A stretch of 64,000 bases of DNA from Gracilibacillus timonensis (lineage in GTDB: Bacteria > Bacillota > Bacilli > Bacillales > Amphibacillaceae), in NCBI RefSeq assembly GCF_900086715.1, contig NZ_FLKH01000011.1, forward strand, positions 434,001 through 498,000, written 5' to 3'. Below, in pieces: positions 1 to 7,860 of the stretch; position 1 is the stretch's first letter; each line of letters begins with the position of its first letter. The notes beneath the pieces are model-generated. The model saw nothing but the letters and a program-made list of their open reading frames with translations, ran no database searches and was not told where the DNA came from. The position numbers and the translations under genes are program-made.

Positions 1-528
1 GAGGACTTACAGGAGCTACTAAACCGCGGTGGACTCTATTCGATGTATAATGCGACGTTTTTTATTTTTGTTGCCTTTTTCTTTGCGTCGGCATTGGAAG
101 TTTCACAAGCCTTAAACACGATTTTAGAAGGCATTATCAAGCATTTACGAACCATCGGAAGTTTAACGTTTTCTGCCCTTGTTACAGGGTTTGCGGTGAT
201 CAATTGTACATCCAATGCGCTTGTGTCTTATTTCTTGATTCAAGATATCTATGGCAAGGCATACAGGGAAAAGAACATGCACCCTGTCAATTTGTCCCGT
301 AATATGGAGGATTCCATTACGATTACAGAGGTGTTAATGCCTTGGACCGTTTCCGGGGTGTTTATGGCGACAACCTTAGGGGTAGACAATTTCGAGTTTT
401 TACCTTGGGCAATTTTTAATCTGGGTGGCTTTGTATTCTCTGCCCTTTATGGCTTTTTAGCACCGATTACCGGAGGATTTGGTATTCGGAAATTGGATGT
501 TGATCAGACAAGTAGCACGGATAAATAA
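1..528 (+). CDS. NhaC-type Na+/H+ antiporter, C-terminal part (5' end outside window)
   Basis: The frame is open from base 1, so this is the last 175 residues of a longer membrane protein; the family is usually about 450 residues. Several hydrophobic segments are visible (around FFIFVAFFFAS, FSALVTGFAV, WTVSGVFMATTLG, FNLGGFVFSALYGF). The stretch LLNRGGLYSM followed by YNATFF and the TEVLMPW region resemble the C-terminal half of NhaC-family exchangers, which swap Na+ (or malate/lactate in MleN relatives) for protons across the cytoplasmic membrane. The substrate cannot be told from this half. A hairpin without a T-run follows the stop. Confidence 0.8.
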   Translation, partial: EDLQELLNRGGLYSMYNATFFIFVAFFFASALEVSQALNTILEGIIKHLRTIGSLTFSALVTGFAVINCTSNALVSYFLIQDIYGKAYREKNMHPVNLSRNMEDSITITEVLMPWTVSGVFMATTLGVDNFEFLPWAIFNLGGFVFSALYGFLAPITGGFGIRKLDVDQTSSTDK

Positions 529-597
529 GGGTCATAAAGTTTCAAAGACCTGGTGAAAATGGTGCGACGAGGGTCTGGTGTTTATGGCATAAGAAAT

Positions 598-619
598 CCC
601 CATCTGTTATCAGGTGGGG
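598..619 (+). terminator. GC-rich hairpin after the antiporter, no U-tract
   Basis: CCCCATCTG and CAGGTGGGG form a nine-pair stem (one G-U) around a TTAT loop, 70 bp after the stop codon. There is no T-run behind it, so it may be a weak terminator or a 3'-end stabiliser between convergent genes. Confidence 0.35.
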
Positions 620-650
620 AGGCTATGCTGGCATTTTATCTACCAAAAAA

Positions 651-1296
651 TACGTATCTTTAAGCATTTTTTCGTTGTTGTTTTTCTTCTTGCTCTTGTT
701 TCAATTCTTTTACTTCGTCCAGGGTTAATCCTGTTTTTTCAGCGATCAGTTCTAACGATAGAACATCAAGTAGAGACTGGGCAATTTCTTTATTCCGTCT
801 TTTACTGGCTCTTTCAGCAGCATCCTTGCTGGCCTTTTCAACAGCTTCCTGTTTCTCTTCTTCAAAAGCTCTGCCAACCTTTGTCATTCTCAACCACTCC
901 TTTACTTGTTCAATAGGATTAATGGTTACAACCTTAAAAAAGTGACTAAAATAGTTTAAGTCAGTGATAAAGTACACGGAGTCTTGATAAGTGTTGCCTT
1001 ACTCGCTAAACATACGTATCTTTAAGCATTTTTTCGTTGTTGTTTTTCTTCTTGCTCTTGTTTCAATTCTTTTACTTCGTCCAGGGTTAACCCTGTTTTT
1101 TCAGCGATCAGTTCTAACGATAGAACATCAAGTAGAGATTGGGCAATTTCTTTATTCCGTCTTTTACTGGCCCTTTCAGCAGCTTCCTTGCTGGCCTTTT
1201 CAGCAGCTTCCTTGCTAGCCTTTTCAACAGCTTCCTGTTTCTCTTCTTCAAAAGCTCTGCCAACCTTTGTCATTCTCAACCACTCCTTTACTTGTT
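651..1296. repeat. Direct duplication of the 3' part of the rpn gene
   Basis: Bases 651-910 and 1013-1296 are near-identical direct copies. The right copy carries an extra 24 bp, exactly one eight-residue repeat unit. Both copies begin with TACGTATC and end at TTTACTTGTT. The 102 bp between them are unrelated to the gene. The left copy is therefore a detached duplicate of the C-terminal coding region. Confidence 0.9.
660..887 (-). CDS. Detached copy of the Rpn C-terminal domain (RpnS-like small protein)
   Basis: This 75-residue protein duplicates the end of the neighbouring Rpn nuclease: an alanine/lysine-rich coiled segment with EKASK-type octads, then LLDVLSLELIAEKTGLTLDEVKEL, a small helical domain. 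The frame stays open to 977 (105 codons) but the extra N-terminal residues are not from the gene. An ATG at 887 is preceded by AAAGGAG (897-903, nine bases away), the same signal that lies inside the full-length gene. It has one octad fewer than the parent (KASKDAAERASK). In E. coli, Rpn genes express such a C-terminal protein from an internal start and it neutralises the nuclease; a similar role here is inference. It could equally be a dead fragment. Confidence 0.6.
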   Translation of the reverse strand: MTKVGRAFEEEKQEAVEKASKDAAERASKRRNKEIAQSLLDVLSLELIAEKTGLTLDEVKELKQEQEEKQQRKNA

Positions 1297-1951
1297 TGGC
1301 ATACGTATCGTCGATAAATTTGTCTGTCGCCGTAAGGATTCCCGCAATAACTTGCACTTGATTCTGCTCATTGTCCATTCTCTTAGCTAGTTCTACGGAC
1401 GCCTGGATTAATTCATTGCGTTTTCTGACACTGTGCATCAAAGGAACGAGGCTAAACTGGAATAATTCTTCGTGCGTTAACGGTTTTCCTGCTTCCATTT
1501 TTTCTCCGAGCTGTTCCATAATAGTGTCCCCATTATAGTCGGATAAGAGGATCGGTGTGGAGGAAATGGAGACATCGCCAATATCTAAGCCATCGCTAAC
1601 TTTTTCCACATCGCTCGTATAAACAACGACAACATGTAAATGCCGGATCTGTTTTTCTTTTTGTAGAAATCTTTGCGACATCCTGTGTGCATATCGCATG
1701 TACTTCAAATGATTCTCTACAAAACGAGTGTTGCTTTCGTATTCCAACATGAGGATAGAACTGTCGTCTAGCTCAAAAAAAGTATCCGATCGTGCATCGT
1801 CTGCTGTAATCTCTGGGAAGTCATTGGGCAGCAGCCCCTTAATTTTTGGCATATCTTCTAGACCGAAAACATCAAGCGTCACATCTTTATAAAAATCACT
1901 TAAGAACCTCAGTAGAATATCTTTATTCTGATAAGCTATTCCCTCTCCCAT
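1022..1951 (-). CDS. Rpn family PD-(D/E)XK nuclease
   Basis: A 309-residue protein of the Rpn / PDDEXK-transposase-like family, DNA endonucleases implicated in recA-independent recombination and phage defence. The N-terminal two thirds carry the nuclease core, with candidate acidic residues D56 (ARSDTFFELDD) and E70/E72 (ILMLEYES). The C-terminus holds three lysine/alanine-rich octads followed by a helical domain (EIAQSLLDVLSLELIAEKTGL). An internal ATG at 1273, preceded by AAAGGAG at 1283-1289, would make an 83-residue C-terminal product, as known for E. coli RpnA. The start at 1951 has GGGAGAG seven bases upstream and an extended -10 promoter. Its 3' end is duplicated just downstream. The family call is good; the catalytic residues are by eye. 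Confidence 0.8.
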   Translation of the reverse strand: MGEGIAYQNKDILLRFLSDFYKDVTLDVFGLEDMPKIKGLLPNDFPEITADDARSDTFFELDDSSILMLEYESNTRFVENHLKYMRYAHRMSQRFLQKEKQIRHLHVVVVYTSDVEKVSDGLDIGDVSISSTPILLSDYNGDTIMEQLGEKMEAGKPLTHEELFQFSLVPLMHSVRKRNELIQASVELAKRMDNEQNQVQVIAGILTATDKFIDDTYAKQVKEWLRMTKVGRAFEEEKQEAVEKASKEAAEKASKEAAERASKRRNKEIAQSLLDVLSLELIAEKTGLTLDEVKELKQEQEEKQQRKNA

Positions 1952-1976
1952 TATTGCACTCTCCCTGTATATATTT

Positions 1977-1987
1977 AGTATACCACA
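1977..1987 (-). promoter_or_regulatory. Extended -10 promoter for rpn
   Basis: On the minus strand the sequence reads TGTGGTATACT: a TATACT -10 box with an upstream TG, 26 bases before the start codon. No convincing -35 is seen, which fits an extended -10 promoter. Confidence 0.5.
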
Positions 1988-2025
1988 TTCCTACCTTTTG
2001 ATAAATTTGCACTTTCTAGCCTCAG

Positions 2026-2454
2026 CTACGGAACGATCTCCATTTCCGTATGGTAAAAAGATTGATCAAAACCAAAAACTTGTTGAATTTGCTCCTTTTT
2101 CATTATGGCTAAGTTAACAGCATCTGTATAAGACAAACGCTGGTCCGCCAAATCCAACAAAATCTGTTCAGCTAATTCACGCGTGTCTGTATCTACATCT
2201 ATGACATCCAAGGCTCTGTTTGCTTTAGAGTGGTTAATGATGTCAAGAAAGCGCTGGGCATAGATAGCCCCTTCTCGATACCGAAGCCATGTATAAGTCT
2301 CTGCAATGACGCAACTTGAAGTGATGCGAGTAATGGAAAAATCAAGCTGCTCAAAAAAATGACGTGCTTTTTTGTGATGTTGGTCAGACGTTGACATTAA
2401 AGCAATCCATGCCCCTGTATCAATGAATAATTTACTCCTTTTCATTGGTTTCAC
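2026..2454 (-). CDS. vapC: PIN-domain toxin (VapC-like ribonuclease)
   Basis: A 142-residue PIN-domain protein. The four acidic positions of the active site are visible: D12 (LFIDTGAW), E52 (VIAETYTW), D111 (LSYTDAVNLA) and D130 (VFGFDQSF). PIN toxins cleave RNA, usually tRNA or rRNA, with Mg2+. The gene overlaps the upstream antitoxin by 23 bp, so the two are co-translated. A second in-frame ATG three codons later is possible but is itself directly followed by an AAAAGGAG-like stretch, so the first ATG is kept. Confidence 0.85.
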   Translation of the reverse strand: MKPMKRSKLFIDTGAWIALMSTSDQHHKKARHFFEQLDFSITRITSSCVIAETYTWLRYREGAIYAQRFLDIINHSKANRALDVIDVDTDTRELAEQILLDLADQRLSYTDAVNLAIMKKEQIQQVFGFDQSFYHTEMEIVP

Positions 2455-2701
2455 GCTCCTCGCTTAGATAAACAGTAGAATCATGGTGAGTGGAGCCTTT
2501 GCTGTCACCATCTTTTACCATGCCAATAAGCTGGGCTAAGGGATCTTTACTTGTCTCCCTCTTCACCAGATAATCATCCACAGCCTCTCTAATTATCTCG
2601 GCTTCCGTTTTTCGTTCGCGTGCAGAGAGTTGTTTAATTTGTTTGTTTTGACTAGGTTCTAGGTAAACTTGTTTTCTGACTTTATGTGTATCATCGTTCA
2701 T
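2432..2701 (-). CDS. vapB: Ribbon-helix-helix antitoxin of the VapC-like toxin
   Basis: An 89-residue protein with an N-terminal ribbon-helix-helix: a basic beta strand (HKVRKQVYLEP), then helices QNKQIKQLSAR and TEAEIIREAVDDYL. The acidic, unstructured tail (after residue 50) is the expected toxin-binding part. It lies directly upstream of and overlaps the PIN toxin. GAGGTG (2709-2714) serves as ribosome binding site. A 20-bp perfect palindrome just upstream is the likely autoregulatory operator. CopG/Arc-like fold is clear; the exact antitoxin family is not. Confidence 0.8.
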   Translation of the reverse strand: MNDDTHKVRKQVYLEPSQNKQIKQLSARERKTEAEIIREAVDDYLVKRETSKDPLAQLIGMVKDGDSKGSTHHDSTVYLSEERETNEKE

Positions 2702-2715
2702 TGTTTATCACCTCA

Positions 2716-2735
2716 TATACATTATATAATGTATA
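2716..2735 (-). promoter_or_regulatory. Palindromic operator of the VapBC-like module
   Basis: TATACATTATATAATGTATA is a perfect 20-bp palindrome 15 bases before the antitoxin start; a further GTATAC half lies at 2742-2747. It probably overlaps the promoter and is bound by the ribbon-helix-helix antitoxin for autorepression. Confidence 0.7.
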
Positions 2736-2783
2736 GATGATGTATACAATTGAAAAGGCTTACCTAATTACGGCGGGTTTGCA

Positions 2784-2812
2784 TTGACAACATATATTAT
2801 TAAGTAAATAAT
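2784..2812 (+). promoter_or_regulatory. Probable sigma-A promoter of the LiaF-like gene
   Basis: TTGACA at 2784-2789 is followed by an AT-rich -10 region (TAAATA/AATAAT around 2805-2812). Transcription would start near 2818-2820, after the first ATG of the open frame at 2811, which supports translation from the ATG at 2853. Confidence 0.45.
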
Positions 2813-2852
2813 GAAGGCAGTAAGACAAATTGCAACGTTAGGGGAGATGTTA

Positions 2853-3509
2853 ATGGCTGGAAGAGTATGGATTGGTCTATGCTTTCTTTTGTTTGGTATT
2901 GGTTTTCTTTTACATCAAGTGGATATCATTAACTTCGGACAATTACTATCTACCTGGTGGCCGCTTATTTTAATCATGATTGGTATTATTCAGTTATTCT
3001 ATCGTCATCAGGCTTCTAAAGTATCTGGTTTCATGTTTTTATTTGTTGGGGTCTTCTTTTTGGTAAATCAAGTGTTTAACTTAAATGTGGGTCCTTATTT
3101 GGTGCCTTTTCTTCTGATCATTATCGGTATTATCATTATCTTCCATCGATTTAATCGTGGAAAAAGAGCGCATACGGACACAGATTTAAACACATTTGCA
3201 CTATTTTCGGGTGCAGAGATCCGGAGTCAATCGCAGAATTTTCGTGGTGGTAGTGTCACAACGATCGTGGGAGGAGCGGAAATTGATCTTCGCGACGCAC
3301 ATATTGTTGATGGAGCTATGCTTTATGTAACGTCTGTATTAGGTGGGGCTAGCGTTATGGTTCCAGAAAACGTTCAAGTCGAAGTGACGGGTATTCCCAT
3401 ATTAGGAGGATGGGAAGATAGCACAAGACGGTCTAATGGAGAGGGAGAAGTTATTCGACTAAAGCTTCACTGTCTGACCATTCTTGGCGGGGCAGAGATT
3501 AAGAATTAA
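2853..3509 (+). CDS. LiaF-like / cell-wall stress response membrane protein
   Basis: A 218-residue protein. The first half has four hydrophobic segments (IGLCFLLFGIGFLL, WWPLILIMIGIIQLF, FMFLFVGVFFLV, LVPFLLIIIGIIIIF), matching the LiaI/LiaF-type membrane region. The second half is a glycine-rich beta-helix-like domain (LFSGAEIRS, IVGGAEIDLRDA, LGGASVMVPENV, ILGGAEIKN) as in LiaF C-terminal domains that signal cell-envelope stress. The ATG at 2853 is chosen because GGGGAG (2841-2846) sits six bases upstream; an ATG at 2811 lies within the presumed promoter. No LiaRS pair is nearby, so a regulatory partner is not evident. Confidence 0.75.
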   Translation: MAGRVWIGLCFLLFGIGFLLHQVDIINFGQLLSTWWPLILIMIGIIQLFYRHQASKVSGFMFLFVGVFFLVNQVFNLNVGPYLVPFLLIIIGIIIIFHRFNRGKRAHTDTDLNTFALFSGAEIRSQSQNFRGGSVTTIVGGAEIDLRDAHIVDGAMLYVTSVLGGASVMVPENVQVEVTGIPILGGWEDSTRRSNGEGEVIRLKLHCLTILGGAEIKN

Positions 3510-3560
3510 TCATCATTTGTAATCCTCGCTGTTAAACATCTTAGTGATATAAAATCATCA

Positions 3561-3590
3561 ACCCACACACATCGAGTAGTGTGGGTTTTT
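3561..3590 (+). terminator. Rho-independent terminator after the LiaF-like gene
   Basis: ACCCACAC (3561-3568) pairs with GTGTGGGT (3579-3586) around a ten-base loop, followed by TTTT. Confidence 0.9.
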
Positions 3591-3741
3591 GAGTTGCATG
3601 AATAAAGGATATTGTGAGCACGCTCTTGTCTAATGGCCTTTTTTCGGTAACCAATTCTCTACTTTTATCAAAAAATCCTCAGCATACATTGGTTCATTTC
3701 CATAAAAAATCACAACTCCTCCAATTTAATTCAAAAACAGA

Positions 3742-3790
3742 TTGCAAAAATAACGACCTTCCTCTATAATGAAAATGATTCTCATTATCA
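3742..3790 (+). promoter_or_regulatory. Iron-regulated promoter: sigma-A boxes with overlapping Fur box
   Basis: TTGCAA (3742-3747), 17-bp spacer, TATAAT (3765-3770). Bases 3770-3790 contain two overlapping 7-1-7 Fur motifs: TGAAAATGATTCTCA and TGATTCTCATTATCA, close to the TGATAATnATTATCA consensus of B. subtilis. The box starts at the last base of the -10 hexamer and covers the start point, so Fur-Fe should block transcription. Confidence 0.85.
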
Positions 3791-3816
3791 TTTAAGAAAA
3801 GTGAGGAGGTGAATAT

Positions 3817-4899
3817 TTGCGTAGTGAACAAGTAAGCAATGCAGGACTCAAGCAAACCTATTATCTGTTTGCCATGGTCTTCCTTATTTGCGCAATTGCA
3901 ATTACTGCTGTTTATTCCGTCTCTATCGGTCAGGTCCCTATCCCGTTTCAACAGTCGATGCAAGTGGTGCTACATACCATCACCAGTGGTCACCTTGGAT
4001 CCTTAGATCAGATAGAGAGTGATTCATATACCAATATTATCATGCAAGTTCGTATGCCGCGTGTCCTATTTGCTTTATTGATAGGTATGGGCCTTGCGCT
4101 ATGTGGTGTAGTGATGCAGGCCATCGTACAAAATCCACTAGCCGACCCATACATACTTGGTATTTCGTCAGGTGGTTCATTAGGGGCTACCTTTGCTATT
4201 CTTGTGGGATTTGGCAGTGGAACGGTATTGGCCCAGTTTGGAGTCGCATTTGGTGCATTCATGGGTGCAATGATTACCTCCGTTCTCGTTCTTGGTATAT
4301 CAAGCATTGGGGGAAAGGTAACGTCGATTAAATTGGTGTTGTCTGGTGTCGTGATCGGCGCCTTATGCAGTTCATTATCTAGTCTGGTCATTTTCTTTGC
4401 GAATGATGCGGAGGGAATCAAGAGTGTCACTTTTTGGACCATGGGAAGTTTGGCGTCAGCGAGTTGGAGCAAATTACCTATTATGACTATTATTGTACTG
4501 GCAGGATGTTTTCTCTTTCTTTTTCAGCATCGCGTGTTAAATACCATGTTATTAGGCGATGAATCGGCCATCACCTTAGGCATTAATCTCAGTGTGTTCC
4601 GAAAACTATACATGATCATCGCGGCATTGATTACCGGCACCATGGTTGCTTATTCAGGAATGATTGGCTTTGTTGGTCTGATTATCCCACACATATGCAG
4701 GGGGTTAGTTGGTTCCGATCATAAACGATTAATGCCAACATCCTTGCTCTTAGGAGGCCTCTTCTTGATGTGGGCAGACGTGTTGTCGCGGATACTGGTA
4801 GAGAACGTGGAGCTTCCGATCGGTATTCTTACTTCTGTGATCGGCTCTCCATTGTTCATCTATATGATTGTGAAAAAAGGCTATAATTTTGGAGGGTAA
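3817..4899 (+). CDS. FecCD-family iron-siderophore ABC permease
   Basis: A 360-residue, roughly ten-helix permease of the FecCD/BtuC type, which moves ferric siderophores, haem or cobalamin across the cytoplasmic membrane. Family features include VRMPRVLFALLIGMGLALCGVVMQAIVQNPLADPYILG-type text near residue 80 and GLIIPHICRGLVGSDH near 290, the coupling region for the ATPase. The start is TTG at 3817, set by GAGGAGGTG at 3803-3811. Only one permease is present, so it presumably acts as a homodimer. It is the first gene of the Fur-box operon and is followed after three bases by the ATPase. Confidence 0.92.
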   Translation: MRSEQVSNAGLKQTYYLFAMVFLICAIAITAVYSVSIGQVPIPFQQSMQVVLHTITSGHLGSLDQIESDSYTNIIMQVRMPRVLFALLIGMGLALCGVVMQAIVQNPLADPYILGISSGGSLGATFAILVGFGSGTVLAQFGVAFGAFMGAMITSVLVLGISSIGGKVTSIKLVLSGVVIGALCSSLSSLVIFFANDAEGIKSVTFWTMGSLASASWSKLPIMTIIVLAGCFLFLFQHRVLNTMLLGDESAITLGINLSVFRKLYMIIAALITGTMVAYSGMIGFVGLIIPHICRGLVGSDHKRLMPTSLLLGGLFLMWADVLSRILVENVELPIGILTSVIGSPLFIYMIVKKGYNFGG

Positions 4900-4902
4900 G
4901 CG

Positions 4903-5664
4903 ATGCAGCTAGTAGTGGATCAATTGAAGACAAAATTGGGAAAAAAGGAAATTGTGAAGAATATTTCATTGCAAGTCAACAATCAAAAGTTTGTCGGCGT
5001 GATCGGACCGAATGGCTGTGGAAAATCCACGTTATTAAAGAGTATTTATAAAAGCATTCCTCCACATAACGGTAAGGTTGTTTTGGGGGATATCGATGTC
5101 CTAAACACATCACAAAAGAAGATTTCACAGCAATTAGGCGTCGTCGGGCAGTTTAATGAAATGCATTTTGATTTAACGGTGGAACAAATGGTGCTGTTAG
5201 GCAGAACGCCGCATAAGAAGTTGTTAGAAGTAGATAATCAAGAGGATATTGATATCGTGGAAGAGGCATTAAGACAAACGAATTTATTAGATTACAAGAA
5301 CAGAAGTTATTTATCCCTATCAGGTGGTGAGAAACAACGGACCATTTTGGCACGAACCATTGCGCAACAGCCGCAATTTATGATTTTAGATGAGCCAACC
5401 AATCATTTAGACATTCGTTATCAACTGGAAATTTTACAATGTGTCAGAGATTTAAAGATTGGTGTCTTGGCGGCACTACATGATTTAGAGATGGCTGCTC
5501 ATTATTGTGACTATCTTTATGCAATGCAGAATGGGAAGGTATATGCGTCCGGGACACCGGAAGAGGTGTTAACCCCGGATATTATTGGTGAATTATATCA
5601 AATCAAATGTGAAACATACACAAATCCAGTAACGAATCAACTAGGATTTGTTTACAACATATAA
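4903..5664 (+). CDS. FecE-like iron-siderophore ABC ATPase
   Basis: A 253-residue ABC ATPase: Walker A GPNGCGKST (about residue 36), Q-loop VGQFNEM, signature LSGGEKQR (about 140), Walker B FMILDEPTNHLD (about 160) and H-loop ALHDLEMA. The length and the Q-loop/D-loop text match the FecE/FhuC group. It energises the preceding permease. The gene overlaps the open frame of the next gene, and the next ribosome binding site lies immediately behind its stop. Confidence 0.92.
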   Translation: MQLVVDQLKTKLGKKEIVKNISLQVNNQKFVGVIGPNGCGKSTLLKSIYKSIPPHNGKVVLGDIDVLNTSQKKISQQLGVVGQFNEMHFDLTVEQMVLLGRTPHKKLLEVDNQEDIDIVEEALRQTNLLDYKNRSYLSLSGGEKQRTILARTIAQQPQFMILDEPTNHLDIRYQLEILQCVRDLKIGVLAALHDLEMAAHYCDYLYAMQNGKVYASGTPEEVLTPDIIGELYQIKCETYTNPVTNQLGFVYNI

Positions 5665-5677
5665 CAGGAGGATGAAT

Positions 5678-6700
5678 ATGAAAAAATATTTATATATATG
5701 TATGGTTGTTACGATGATAAGCCTACTAGCAGCTTGTGGAAATGAAACAGAGAGTAATGCAACAGCAGAAGAGGGGACAGCCGAAGAATATCCCGTAACG
5801 ATTACCAACTATACCAAAGCAGAGGGTGGCGCGGAATGGGAAGAAAAGGATCAAGAGTTTGATCAAGCTCCTGAACGAATCATGGCTAATACAAGACCAG
5901 CTGCCGAATTATTATTGCATTTAGACTTGAAAGATAAGATTGCGGGTGTTGGAGCTAGTTTCGGTGCTCCAGATTCAACCGTTGAAACGGACTATAATGA
6001 TTTAAACATCCTAAGTGATTCTTATGTAGGCAAAGAAGTAGCTTTAGGCACTGATCCCGATTTAATCTTTGGCAGAGGCGGCTTATTTACGAATGATGAG
6101 TGGGGTGTCGGGACAGTAGACTCCTTAAATGAGATGGATGTGAATACTTACGTGCTGGAATCCTCGATACCTGGTGCAACCTATGAATCGATCTACAAAG
6201 ATATCGAACAGGTTGGTGCTATTTTTAACGTGCAAGATAAAGCAGAAGCGTTTATTTCACAATTAAAAGAGCAAGAACAAGCCATTATCGATAATTTATC
6301 AAGTATTGAGGAGAATAAGACATTTGTCTATTTACACATGACTGATCCGAATGAGGTATCAGTGTACGCTTCTGGAGAGGAAAGCTTTTTTAATGATGTA
6401 TTTAGTAAAGTGAAACTCACCAATGCTTTTGAAGGGGAAACAGGCGAGGTAAGCTTAGAAACGTTAATCGAAACAGACCCGGATGTACTAATTATTCCGA
6501 CTTGGATAGATAATGATCCTGAGAATGCAGAAAAGGTAAAAGAAGGCTTATACAGTAATCCAAAGTTATCTAGTATGAAGGCGATTCAGAACGAGCAAGT
6601 GTATGCGGTGGATTACAATTACATGTTTGGCTACAGCTACAATGCCTTAGATGGTATGGAAATCTTGGCGAAAGAAATGTATCCAGAATTATTCGAGTAA
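5678..6700 (+). CDS. Iron-siderophore binding lipoprotein
   Basis: A 340-residue FecB/BtuF-type substrate-binding protein. The N-terminus MKKYLYICMVVTMISLLAAC is a lipoprotein signal with lipobox LLAAC, so the protein is tethered on the outer face of the membrane. The domain begins near APERIMANTRPAAELLLHLDL and ends with QVYAVDYNYMFGYS, typical of class III binding proteins with two lobes joined by a long helix. The ATG at 5678 is chosen over earlier in-frame ATGs because CAGGAGG (5665-5671) precedes it by six bases and the signal peptide starts there. The siderophore is unknown. Confidence 0.9.
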   Translation: MKKYLYICMVVTMISLLAACGNETESNATAEEGTAEEYPVTITNYTKAEGGAEWEEKDQEFDQAPERIMANTRPAAELLLHLDLKDKIAGVGASFGAPDSTVETDYNDLNILSDSYVGKEVALGTDPDLIFGRGGLFTNDEWGVGTVDSLNEMDVNTYVLESSIPGATYESIYKDIEQVGAIFNVQDKAEAFISQLKEQEQAIIDNLSSIEENKTFVYLHMTDPNEVSVYASGEESFFNDVFSKVKLTNAFEGETGEVSLETLIETDPDVLIIPTWIDNDPENAEKVKEGLYSNPKLSSMKAIQNEQVYAVDYNYMFGYSYNALDGMEILAKEMYPELFE

Positions 6701-6703
6701 ACT

Positions 6704-6728
6704 AGAAGGAGGAGTTCCTTCTCCTTCT
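6704..6728 (+). terminator. Inverted repeat between lipoprotein and reductase genes
   Basis: AGAAGGAG (6704-6711) pairs with CTCCTTCT (6721-6728), followed by the weak T-rich CTTGTTTG. It may partially terminate or stabilise the upstream transporter mRNA, as is common after binding-protein genes. Confidence 0.45.
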
Positions 6729-6778
6729 CTTGTTTGCTGATCACAGAAGTTGTTATAAAAAACCGAGGAGGTTATCAA

Positions 6779-7828
6779 ATGAGAAATCCAGAGATTTACG
6801 ATGTGACCATTATTGGAGCAGGGCCGGCGGGTCTTTTCTCTGCCTTTTATAGTGGATTGCGTGAAATGAAAACAAAGGTGATTGAGTACCAAGACCGCTT
6901 GGGTGGTAAGGTACATGTCTATCCGGAAAAAATGATTTGGGATATTGGCGCTTTAACACCGGTGTCTGGTGAACAGTTGATTGAACAAATGATAGAACAG
7001 GCAAAAACCTTCGACCCAACAATTGTCTGTAAGGAAAAGGTAACCACGATTGCTCAGGATGAACAAGGGATATTTATTCTTCATACAGCCTCAGGTGAAA
7101 AGCATTATTCTAGGACAATTATTCTGGCAATCGGCGGTGGTATTCTCAACCCGCAAAAGCTGGAAATAGACGGGGCAGAAAAATATGAGGTTGCTAACCT
7201 TAGCTATACGATTAAGTCACTCCAACGATTTAAAGATAAAACCGTGCTTATTTCTGGTGGTGGTCATACCGCAGTCGATTGGGCGAATGAATTAGAGCCG
7301 ATCGCGCGAAAAGTCTATTTGGTTTATCGTAAAGATGCACTTAATGCTCATGAAGCGCAGGTAACCCAGTTGATGAATAGTTCCGTCGAATGTCACTTTG
7401 ATACCGATATAAAACGTTTGATTGCTAACGATTCAGGAGAATATATCGAGCAAGTTGAGCTAAGTCATTGCCAAACAAACCAAAAATCCCATATAATGAT
7501 TGATGAATTAGTGGTAAACCATGGTTTTGTTCGCGAGAAGAAATTATTGGAAGAAAGTGACCTGCCCATTGAGATGGCAAACGAGTATTTTATTGCAAGC
7601 AGCCCATTTAGTGAGACATCGGTGGCGGGCTTATATGGAGCTGGAGATGTGATTAAATACGATGGCAAGGTTCATTTAATTGCTGGTGCTTTTCAAGATG
7701 CAGTGAATGCTGTCAATAAAGCGAAGCAGTTTATTGAGCCCGACGCATTGGCCTCTGGAATGGTATCTTCCCACAATGACCTCTTCAAAAAACGCAATAA
7801 AAAATTGGTTGCCCAGCTCGTGAATTAA
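6779..7828 (+). CDS. Ferredoxin-NADP+ reductase, thioredoxin-reductase-like (YumC/YcgT type)
   Basis: A 349-residue flavoprotein with an FAD-binding GAGPAGLFSAFYSG motif near residue 14 and an NADP-binding GGGHTAVDWANEL near 165; the C-terminal GAGDVIKYDGKVHLIAGAFQDA is the FAD contact. It lacks the CxxC of true thioredoxin reductases, so it fits the Bacillus-type ferredoxin/flavodoxin-NADP+ reductases. In a siderophore operon it plausibly supplies electrons to release iron from the ferric siderophore; this is inference, supported by B. subtilis YcgT being iron-regulated as I recall. The start at 6779 follows AGGAGG (6766-6771). Confidence 0.85.
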   Translation: MRNPEIYDVTIIGAGPAGLFSAFYSGLREMKTKVIEYQDRLGGKVHVYPEKMIWDIGALTPVSGEQLIEQMIEQAKTFDPTIVCKEKVTTIAQDEQGIFILHTASGEKHYSRTIILAIGGGILNPQKLEIDGAEKYEVANLSYTIKSLQRFKDKTVLISGGGHTAVDWANELEPIARKVYLVYRKDALNAHEAQVTQLMNSSVECHFDTDIKRLIANDSGEYIEQVELSHCQTNQKSHIMIDELVVNHGFVREKKLLEESDLPIEMANEYFIASSPFSETSVAGLYGAGDVIKYDGKVHLIAGAFQDAVNAVNKAKQFIEPDALASGMVSSHNDLFKKRNKKLVAQLVN

Positions 7829-7860
7829 GTAAAAAAAGGTCATAAATAGGGGGGTATCTC

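Noticed and set aside
614-1390. Plus-strand frames opposite the rpn gene and its copy
   Set aside because: They are shadows of the minus-strand coding sequence: low-complexity hydrophobic translations mirrored in both repeat copies.
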